Position numbers and translations under genes: made by a program. This document shows, piece after piece, positions 1-7,825 of a DNA stretch of 12,421 bases. Position 1 is the stretch's first letter; every line of letters begins with the position of its first letter. Below the pieces are notes generated by a model. The model saw nothing but the letters and a program-made list of their open reading frames with translations, ran no database searches and was not told the origin of the DNA. Source of the DNA: Nephromyces sp. MM_2019 (Eukaryota; Apicomplexa; Aconoidasida; Nephromycida); contig JADHZB010001378.1 in assembly GCA_015657535.1 (NCBI GenBank), positions 1 through 12,421 of the forward strand, written 5' to 3'.

Positions 1-102
<102 letters not shown>

Positions 103-1000
103 TGTTTTATGCGTTTTGTACATCCCCTCTAAAATAAGGAATAACTAAGTTCATCTGCCAGGTTTTCTCTCGTCCTTTGATAAGTGCATTAGATTGTGGT
201 TGCTTGCGCTACAAGTTTTTTTCTGGAATGCATTCCTTGTTTCCAAAACAATTATGCATTGTTTGTGGGATTATGGGAACTTGTGAAATATTTATAGAGC
301 ATGCTCGCTTTTGCAATTATATTTGCTATGTTAAGCGTCGCGGATTGAATTGAGTAGAACTAGTGTTTGCTAGTGTCCCCGATTTATGTATCTAATTTGC
401 GGCTGCATCGACATAAACGATAAACTGTTGCTACTCTTTCGCTGGGGTTAAGATAATTTGGCAAGTATGACCTTGGACTCGTTTGTGTATCCAAGTATTT
501 AAATCGGTGAGTGGAGTCCAATTTTTTTTGTGGTGCTGCCTGAAGTTTTTATGAGCAGCTGCCGTGGCAGCGTCACTGGTTTGCATATTCAGTAGGTTTA
601 ATTCTTTAGCTGAAGGCTGTTTAGTCTCCAGCACGCATGTGATATTGGCTATATGATTGCTGGCTACGTGTTTTGTAAGTGCTACCTACCACGTAGCTTT
701 GCTGAGGATACTGTTCCCTTACTGAATTACGGACTGGGTTGCGTTACCGTGTCTTTCCTGAGGCTGGATTAAAAAATTGGAATTTTTGTGGCGAGAAAAG
801 AAGGAAAGCATAAGATTACCTTTATGGAAAACCCTAATCTTGCTTAATTGTGCTGTTGGGAGGTGTCGCACAAATACGAAGTTCTCCGTAGCGACTGGCA
901 TGCCGCATTCACTAGCCTTTAAATGAAATGATTCAAGATTATCTCAATTCGCTTGTAACTTATACTAGAAATCGAAAGGGGCAGCTAAGGTGCTGCCAGG
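103..1000 (+). other. 3' flank of polyubiquitin, no gene recognised
   Basis: This stretch is T-rich on the plus strand, as expected for a 3' UTR and downstream flank of a plus-strand gene. Open frames are short (60 to 67 codons, minus strand) and show no family resemblance. I see no clear AATAAA poly(A) signal soon after the stop; AATAAGGAATAA-like A-rich sequence lies near 134-145. The transcript end cannot be placed. Confidence 0.5.
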
Positions 1001-1119
1001 TGTGATGATGAAAACATGGCTATGCATCAAGTTGCTGTTCGTGTACTGTACATCCTAGTTATCGATCCAGTGGTCCTAGCATTATCTCCTGCTACCAGCC
1101 TTCATAGTAGCGCTACTAG

Positions 1120-1737
1120 TTACTTTTTGAGGCCTTTTGAGTCCCGGATGCTCTCCCGGGATGAAATGATTGCTGAGTCGCCGTCCTCTCGGCGGTGACG
1201 ACGCTCCTTGTTAGTACCCCTGATTGCTATGCACTGATTTGAGTGACAAGTTGAGGGGTGGATGACTGCGTGAGTGTCTGCCCACTCCCCTCGTTGGAAC
1301 CTGATAGTGCCCAGGTAGCGCGGACCTCCGCCTGAGACGTGCGAGTGTAGGTTTGTGAACCTGCGTACTGTGGCGATTCGCTGTCTGCGGAGTGGGGAAA
1401 AAGCACGAATAGCGGAGTTGTCTTGGGGTTGTATGCAGGGTCTTGCTACGTCATTCTGGTTGAAGCTTGTGCTTGCTCTGTTACTTTTCAGTAATGCTGA
1501 ATGCGCAGTTCTGACTAAGTCGTGTGGCACGCGGTTTCGCGTCGCCCAATTTGCTGAGAATTTCGTTACAGCAAAGTGCTCGTGTGATAGGTAGGTTGTG
1601 CGCGCAAAGCACTGGCAATTCGCGTTCCAGAGATGAGGGTGATTGGGGTTTCTAGCTAAGCTACCTGTTGGGGGTAACAGCGGGTATGGGGTTTTACTAA
1701 AGGCCTGGTAGAGGTGGTGCGAGTAAAGTGCCGCCAT
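1120..1737 (-). CDS. Unrecognised 205-codon open frame in GC-rich block (doubtful)
   Basis: ATG at 1737-1735 has a good context (CCACATGG) and the frame runs 205 codons to a TAA at 1120. It is the longest single open frame in the window outside the two recognised genes, and lies in a block that is GC-richer than its surroundings (1321-1380 is 36 of 60 G+C). The product is rich in Arg, Ser, His, Asn and Thr, is basic, and shows no transmembrane segment, signal peptide or family motif that I know. A 79-codon frame on the opposite strand lies inside it, so at most one is likely to be real. High GC alone lengthens chance open frames. It could be a lineage-specific gene, an exon of a spliced gene, or noise. 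Confidence 0.2.
   Translation of the reverse strand: MAALYSHHLYQAFSKTPYPLLPPTGSLARNPNHPHLWNANCQCFARTTYLSHEHFAVTKFSANWATRNRVPHDLVRTAHSALLKSNRASTSFNQNDVARPCIQPQDNSAIRAFSPLRRQRIATVRRFTNLHSHVSGGGPRYLGTIRFQRGEWADTHAVIHPSTCHSNQCIAIRGTNKERRHRREDGDSAIISSRESIRDSKGLKK
1433..1594 (+). CDS. Possible small secreted Cys-containing peptide (doubtful)
   Basis: From the ATG at 1433 this frame encodes 53 residues. They begin like a textbook secretory signal: a short basic start (MQGLATSFWLK), a hydrophobic core LVLALLLF at residues 12-19, and a small-residue cleavage region S20-N21-A22. The remaining 31 residues hold four cysteines (C24, C31, C49, C51) and match no family I recognise. The open frame extends upstream to 1355 without an ATG. 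The stop codon overlaps an AG|GTAGGT sequence at 1589-1596 that fits the local splice-donor pattern, so the peptide could continue into another exon. It lies antisense within the 205-codon minus-strand frame. Chance is a serious alternative. Confidence 0.15.
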   Translation: MQGLATSFWLKLVLALLLFSNAECAVLTKSCGTRFRVAQFAENFVTAKCSCDR

Positions 1738-2752
1738 GTGGCATTGAAAGTCGCGGATTCTGCGTTACGTGCAACAAGTTTGCATAACTTACTGGAGTGG
1801 GAGTTCGGGTAAGGCAACGGTAACCGCGAGATCTCGGGCGTGACAAGTGGCTGAAACCCTGATCCGTCAAGAGGATTGGGGTATCCTCGCTCTCGAATCC
1901 ATCAGGCTTGCAGCGAACATCTACCGCTTTTCATGTAGATATAGGCCTGTGTTTTTCCTTGCAAGTACCATTGATGGCATTGCGCGGCGCAGCTGGAAGA
2001 GCATCGGGTAAATTTTACCTCCCAGAGGCGTTGCCAACTGGGACTTCGCTACCTTATCCGCTCTCACCAATTTAGTTATGGCTAGTTTATGGAATTAACG
2101 AGCTTATAATGCGCCGCTTCCACGCGGGCTGAAGTGATACTAGAGTGCGCTAATATAGTCAATCATAGTGTAAAGTAAGAGGCCCATTTTCCCTCTCTTT
2201 GAGCATAGTTTTTTCAGTGAAAACTGTTTAATAGAATGTAAAAGCTGCGAACTAGTACCAAGTCCTTAGTATAGAATAATTCACCACCTTACTATAGCGA
2301 ACAATGTTTATCACGGGTTTCTCTGCAGCAACCCATAATCGGAAAGAGCATGGTTTCATTTACGTTTCGTTGCAAGTTAGCACTCTCCAGAGGGAATTCT
2401 AAGGGGTAGGATCATTCCAGTTCACTCGACAGTCTACACATACAAGCTTCCACGAGTAAAGGCAAGGATAAGCATCGCATAATGTATATACACACTAGCA
2501 GCACCACAACAGTTAACTTAGAAGCACAAATAAAAATCAACACGTAATTTAATCTCGCGAGTTACTCGTTCATTTCCGTGCAGCAATCCTGAGAATAGAT
2601 CTCTATCAACCAAAGGAATACGGCGCAATGGCACGTAAACCAAGTTGTATAAAAATATGCTAATTATAAAAAAAAGAATTACTTGATTTTATCGCTCGAT
2701 AATTCTAATGTTGACAAACTTTTACAGCCATATCAAAGCGTATAAGGCATAA
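1738..2752. other. Intergenic region and 3' flank of squalene synthase
   Basis: No coding frame of note. The GC-richer block continues to about 2150 and then gives way to AT-rich sequence that must include the squalene synthase 3' UTR (minus strand, below 2753). Nested short stems occur at 1858-1906: CCTGAT/ATCAGG enclosing GAGGAT/ATCCTC. No minus-strand AATAAA was found near the squalene synthase stop, and I see no tRNA or other RNA gene. Confidence 0.4.
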
Positions 2753-3559
2753 CTAACACCCCATATTCACAGTCCCCTTTTTTCTATTGTATGAATATAC
2801 TTGGGCCAGGGCAACTCCGACAACACCTGCGGTGCGTTTAGCATTCGGATCATTTATGTCAATCTTCGCAAGGAGCTTGGATAAAAAGAAGGCATAAATT
2901 GCCAGGGCATCAGCGAAGGTTTGGCACTTGCCTACTATCCACATTGTCACATATCTGGTTACCTTCACTCTTGAGTTAAGCACTTCAGGATTTTGATAAC
3001 ATGCCTCCAGTGTGGCTATAGCCATGCATTGAGGAATGGCACAAAATCGAAATATGGAAACCTCCTGTAGAAGCGAGAGATAGTCTAGGCATTCAAAAAT
3101 ACCTTCTAGAGCGTCTGTAATGAGCTCGTTGAGGCAATGCACTCCAGCAACCGAGTTACACGGCAAGCTGAGATCTTTAATATTTTCCACGTATTTTGAC
3201 CAAACATCTTTCGGATAGAAAACTCGAGGTACAACCTGTGTGACATCTTCATAGTAGTCTCTAATTATGTTAGTCTTTTGTAAGAATAAGCCCATTGCGA
3301 TTGCCTTCTTCGTGGAGCTTTCTATGTTCAACTGCTCAAATTTGGACTCCACAAATAATTCTGTTAGGCCAACTCCAAGTACCCCAGCTGCATAATAACA
3401 GTAGTCATAATAGTCTTGCAAAGAAACTATCTCATGATCCAAATAGTGAGCCATTCCTCCAGACATTATCTTCACATATTTCTTGATAATGTCACGATAT
3501 TCCTTCCTGAAGCTTTGAAATACTTTAATTACATGATCAAATCCTTCCAAAAGCTCAAC
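2753..3559 (-). CDS. Squalene synthase exon 2 (codons 191-458)
   Basis: Starts in phase 0 at VELLEGFDHVIKVF and carries most of the catalytic fold: the Tyr-rich motif, the second Asp-rich motif DYYED, PKDVWSKYV, IFRFCAIPQCMAIATL, and the NDPNA segment that in other squalene synthases precedes the linker to the C-terminal anchor. It ends at TAG (2755-2753). Just beyond, one frame over, the strand encodes GVSYALYALIWL and then TAA at 2722. Confidence 0.92.
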   Translation of the reverse strand, partial: VELLEGFDHVIKVFQSFRKEYRDIIKKYVKIMSGGMAHYLDHEIVSLQDYYDYCYYAAGVLGVGLTELFVESKFEQLNIESSTKKAIAMGLFLQKTNIIRDYYEDVTQVVPRVFYPKDVWSKYVENIKDLSLPCNSVAGVHCLNELITDALEGIFECLDYLSLLQEVSIFRFCAIPQCMAIATLEACYQNPEVLNSRVKVTRYVTMWIVGKCQTFADALAIYAFFLSKLLAKIDINDPNAKRTAGVVGVALAQVYSYNRKKGTVNMGC

Positions 3560-4217
3560 CTATAAACAAAAGGGAATTATAGCAAAGGTTCATTGATTGG
3601 GTAAGATACAAAAGTTATACTGTTCGCTCAAAAAGTAACCACAGTACCTCATGGGGTAAAGCATTTTCCAAGTGGAAGTCTGGAATGGCGGAAAATCCAA
3701 CCTTAGAGTTCCATCCTGGAACATCTAATTTCTCAGTCAACTCAGTCAATCCATTAGCACGCTGCTCAATGGACAATGAAGTGGTATCCTCTATCGAATC
3801 AACAGCACGCAGTATTAGGTAAAAAATTCGTATCGTCTTGTCCAAATCTGGCTTCAACTCTAGTGTCACCGCTGCAAAACTCCTAGAGGTTTTTTCCATT
3901 AACCTGTAGCAGAAATCCTCCGATTCATCACGAATCTTTCGTGAAAACAAGGTGAAATTTCTATAGAGGCCCCGCAGCGTCCAATACATGGGCATGTTCT
4001 CTGGCAAACATTTGACAAGCCGCCAAAAATTCAAGATAGAGCCCCAACAAAACTTCGTTATGACCAGGGCACCCACCGAAATTGTAGTAAGGCTTATAAA
4101 CAGGCTGCGCCATTTTGAATTGGGAAAGCAATGCAGCAGCATATTACATCGCTGTGTGTAGGGGAGTAATTCTGAAACGTTATCCATGCTGGCAATGATA
4201 AGCGGGACTTCGCTCAT
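2753..4217 (-). CDS. Squalene synthase (farnesyl-diphosphate farnesyltransferase), two exons
   Basis: Joins two molecules of farnesyl diphosphate via presqualene diphosphate and reduces the product with NADPH to squalene, the first committed step to sterols, normally on the ER membrane. Exons 4217-3648 and 3559-2753 give 458 residues; about 410-420 is usual. Visible motifs are SRSFA (111-115), the first Asp-rich motif DSIED (140-144), YYDYCYYAAGVLG (240-252) with the likely catalytic Tyr243, LQKTNIIRDYYED with the second Asp-rich motif (291-295), and FCAIPQ (362-367). The N terminus is about 55 residues longer than usual and carries a hydrophobic segment at about 39-57. The C terminus ends at NRKKGTVNMGC with no membrane helix. 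The ATG at 4217 is the first after an in-frame TGA 18 bases upstream. TTTAACAG just before it could instead be a 3' splice site. Confidence 0.93.
3560..3647 (-). other. Squalene synthase intron, 88 bp, GT-AG, phase 0
   Basis: On the sense strand it begins GTACTGTGG and ends TTGTTTATAG, followed by GTTGAGCTT. Removing it joins ...ALPHE to VELLEGFDHV, restoring continuity with the family. The intron contains an in-frame stop. AGGT occurs at both ends. Confidence 0.85.
3648..4217 (-). CDS. Squalene synthase exon 1 (codons 1-190)
   Basis: Encodes the extended N terminus, the hydrophobic segment LFISLTTISVGALVITKF, the conserved lead-in EDFCYRLMEKTSRSFA and the first Asp-rich motif. It ends in phase 0 at ...NALPHE with GAG|GTACTG. 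If the intron is not removed, the frame adds VLWLLFERTV and stops at 3615, which would lose the second Asp-rich motif. Confidence 0.9.
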
Positions 4218-4957
4218 ATGCCTGTTAAATCCTCAAAAGTAGACAGCTACTCTAGCACTTGGAAGGAAGCCGGAGCTCGAAGTATTACACCGTGCGTACA
4301 CATCCAACCAAATGCTACAAAACAAAATGGGGCAATTAAGGAGGGCGAATTTGACGAATTAGAAACATAAGTGAATAATGAGGGGGGAACCAGACACTGG
4401 AGGGAGGCATCAATGGAAGATGCAAGCCATCAGAATGTACTGAAAACTTCAAACATGAAATTTATCAAACTGACCGCTGTGAGCGGTACATTTCTCAAAT
4501 ACAGTGAAAAGCTTCCGGCTGCTAGAACGCAAGTAATTTTCGTGGTCAAAACGAAGTGCGGTACGGGCAGCACCACTATTTGGGTGGCACAACTGCGCGG
4601 AACGCCTTTGCGCCCTACATAGATAAATGTGCAAAAACACGCGCAATGTCGGAGCGTTTCTCTCGGTTATCATTTCCGTCTGAGTCTCCTAATTGCCCTG
4701 TGAGTTTCCAAATTACGCTTCGCGAGAAACAGTAGCTGAAATAAGCTTATAGCCTGGCCAATTAGTGGTAATCTCGAAGTAGGCAAAACAGGCACGACCG
4801 GCAGTAGGTTGGTACTAAATGTTAATGCTCTCAGCTAGTAGCCTAAACCGAGGAATTAGCAGATTAACGCATAACATTATGGATCGAGCATTCCCAGAAT
4901 GCGCATATGTCAGTACATGGTCGCGTAGGTCGTAAATTGCCAGGAGAAAGCGTGTAT
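4218..4957. other. Upstream region of squalene synthase, no gene recognised
   Basis: Contains the presumed promoter and 5' UTR of squalene synthase (minus strand, reading from about 4500 downward). I see no TATA box close to the ATG. Overlapping frames on both strands at 4371-4673 are mutual shadows with no family resemblance. Confidence 0.4.
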
Positions 4958-5064
4958 TTTCAGTGCTTGCCAACCCAGCAGTCTTAATGGTGAAGCTTCT
5001 CTAAACTAGGAAGTAGAGTGCACTTTCAGTGCTTGCCAACCCAGCAGTCTTAATGCTGAAGCTT
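4958..5064. repeat. 41-bp direct repeat, two copies 66 bp apart
   Basis: Copies at 4958-4998 and 5024-5064 match at 40 of 41 positions (G at 4990, C at 5056). Each reads TTTCAGTGCTTGCCAACCCA then GCAGTCTTAATG and TGAAGCTT. The 25-bp spacer is unique. It looks like a local tandem duplication and is not part of a recognised element. Confidence 0.9.
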
Positions 5065-7746
5065 GCCCTAAGTCACTGTCAGTTCTGTTACAACAGCAAA
5101 ACTTTCGCTGCAAAAGCCTGCAGTGCCATATAGTACAGCAAAAAAGTTGGTGGAAGGGACACGCGTTACTCCTTTTCACAATGCTGGATAGCGCTCCGTC
5201 GTTTATTCTATTGAATAAAAGGAAGCCAGTCACCTGCTGCTACCAATAAGCAGCGTAGTTTATACAAAATTTTTGGGAGTTTATTGATGTTGAAATATTC
5301 CGCGTACAGTCTTCAAAAAAATGCAAACAAACGACGGATGTATTATGCAGCTGCGAGGGATTAAGTAGCACATCAAGCGGGCTCCATGCTTTGAGATATT
5401 TTACATACTTATTTCATTTTTGTTTAATTGCTGTGTAGTAATACACATGGTCATAGCCACCCAGCATTCGGCGCTACACTTTAGCTTAAAATTTCTATCC
5501 TGTTCCCAATAGGGCTTGCATCGCTAGTTGTGTCTTCCAGGTAACGACGAGGTCTTATTTTGCCCTTTATTTGTTGGGAATTTTGCCAAATTTATGTGCA
5601 CGTAGAATGTAACCTTTAAGGACTCTTGTAACATCGGCCCCCCCCTGGTCTTTTATTGCTAATCGTAATTAAGGTATGCTGCTCTATCCGAGATATGTTT
5701 ATTGAGAGTACCAATTTGCCTGTGGCACTCCTCTTTTACAAGCACGAACACCAACTGGAATATTCCTGCGGAGACGGAGGGGCAACCATTTTTACATCAA
5801 AAACCCACAGGTCGGCCAATTTGTAATACTGTTAGACATGAACAAAAAACAAGTTAAACCAAAATGATGAGTAGACTAATAATATCATTTCAGCACGAAG
5901 TAGCGTGCTATAACTATGACAGCAAGTCAATAAAAAAAGTACTAGTCCAAAATTTCGACATGGGAAGTTTGCCGTGAATCGAGGCTCGAGTATATGGTCC
6001 AGCCTTTAACCTATTTACTATCAAGTTTGTCACGTGTGGCTTCAAGCCACAAGCTTGGACAGTAAAGGCCAAGATGCACCTCTCCCGGTAAAGCTGTTAA
6101 AAAGTCATATCTCAAATAGTATTCTTACAATAAAAAGCTGGAATTACTGCTCATTTAGTGTGCAGCCGGTCGATTCTGCACGCACTGCATGCTTAAAACG
6201 GGGGTAGCTCAACGGTTAAATTCAACTTCCATGCCTGATTAAGCATACAACTTTATCATTCATTCGTTAGCACGCACTCTTCGTCGGCACAAGAATTCCT
6301 TTGAGATGGTACCTCCAATTTTAACATTGAATTATGTATCACATGCCATGAAACAGTGAACCCTTCAGGGGGATACCACCAGCCAGTAAAGTTGGATTAA
6401 CATGGTTTCTTGAGGTATTTCTCGGTAATTTGCACCATTTCTTTGATATATTATCTATCGGTCAGAATAAGGATGCCACTCTTTGTGGCTCACACATACG
6501 CTGACTATATTGACTATTATTATATTACCACAGATTACTGCCAGAGGAGAAAAATGGATGCCCCAGTTCACCATACGCGAATAGGAAACAGTTTTTTACG
6601 AGGCCCAAAACATTTTCTGAATTTTTGGCAAGTGTTCGATAGGTGCCTAGCATCGAAAACCAATTGCCCTTATTGTACTACAACGGCAACTTTTTTGACT
6701 TAGCTTCCTATCGCCGGTGAAAGTTAGCTAATTCAAGAATAATCCAAAACTGAATTTTCATTGGTGCTATCAGCAGATACTCGTGAGCAAGATCTAAAGT
6801 TCAACTCAGAGAGCTTCTCGCTATGAATTATAATCAGTTGCTACTACAAACAGGACATCAAGAAAAATCTTATTTCAGTAGGCCAATAGCTGGAATCAAC
6901 CAACGAATACCCTCAGAAAACTGTAAATAAAGCGCTCTCCAGTCCGTTTCATCATTTAGCCAGGATGGAACACAGTGTCCCCTTAAATTGGGAATAAATT
7001 ATAGGCTACCAAACAACCATGAACGTAGTCACAGTACTAAAAAAAGCTTACCTAAGCTAGGAATTCGGTCGAAGCAACGCAGTAATTCATATCCGTAGCA
7101 CCGCAAGCACTTTGAGCATATATATTACTATTGAAAGCTCACAAACTTAGCGATTGATCACTGCTGCCACTCAAACAAGAAATCACTTCCCATCGCATGT
7201 TCTTGCAAATATTAACACGCACCACCAGAATAAGTAGTGCCTTAGTTAACTTGATAACGGGACCAAATAGGAACTTCTCATTCAAAAGAAGGTAAGTTTG
7301 GCAACAAATACTTCAAAATATCCAACGTTTACATTTACTCGCCATTTGGTTCAATAGTAATTCCCACTATGGATATATATACATATCCAGCTAAGTTGCT
7401 TAATAGCGGAGAAAGTCAAACACTACCAACTAATTGAGACCTCCTCAATGAGTAAAGTAAGGAAAGTCCAGCGAGCTTTATCACTAAATGCACTCCAACA
7501 CACACCCACTCCAACACTAAGATCTGACAATAGTAACATGTCTTCCCAACAAATCCAAAAGACAAGTTGCTATATATGCACCTGCCAGTGTATTGTAGAT
7601 AACCCCCATGATTAAAAACAAGTTGACCAATCATACACTAGAGCAAAAGAAGTAGTTAGCATCTGAGCACGAAAAACTAGAGCCAGTTTGCAAACGAAAG
7701 TCCACCAACGAAAAACTAAAGGCCTCAACTCTTTTGTATTTTCACT
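5065..7746. other. Long intergenic region, no gene recognised; includes PRPF8 3' flank
   Basis: About 2.7 kb with only short open frames (such as 6410-6703 plus and 7416-7634 minus), none resembling a known protein. The right part, from roughly 7000, is A/C-rich on the plus strand, like the PRPF8 introns, so it may be the PRPF8 3' UTR and flank. A 17-nt perfect inverted repeat (TGTGGCTT-C-AAGCCACA) sits at 6035-6051. I found no minus-strand AATAAA soon after the PRPF8 stop. Confidence 0.4.
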
Positions 7747-7825
7747 TCATGCGAAAAGATCCTGTCTATCAGCTACATCAGCAGATGAGGCATCAGTGTT
7801 GGCAAATTGCAAAAAGTGGGACGGC
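7747..7825 (-). CDS. PRPF8: PRPF8 last exon (26 codons), Brr2-regulatory tail
   Basis: A short exon that only homology reveals. It completes the Arg codon and reads [20 protein letters not shown] then QDLFA and TGA (7749-7747). This matches the end of human Prp8 (HRPSHFLNF ... DREDLYA). In the family this tail can enter the Brr2 RNA channel and hold the helicase off, and human retinitis pigmentosa mutations cluster here. Confidence 0.95.

Noticed and set aside
1835..1910. Possible tRNA, because CTCGAATCC resembles a T loop
   Set aside because: No D arm or acceptor stem at the expected spacing.
3615..3647. Continuous squalene synthase exon 1 reading to a stop at 3615 (ending VLWLLFERTV)
   Set aside because: The ten residues come from intron sequence; splicing GAG|GTACTG to TATAG|GTTGAG restores the family sequence in frame.
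4371..4673. Overlapping 83- and 74-codon frames on opposite strands
   Set aside because: They are mutual shadows in the squalene synthase upstream region with no recognisable motif.
6199..6260. tRNA-like start (TAGCTCAACGG resembles a pol III A box)
   Set aside because: The D stem does not pair, there is no GTTCGANNC B box at the right distance, and no acceptor stem can be drawn.
6410..6703. Plus-strand 97-codon frame starting at TTG
   Set aside because: The first ATG is 60 bases in, the product matches nothing I know, and the composition is like the surrounding non-coding DNA.
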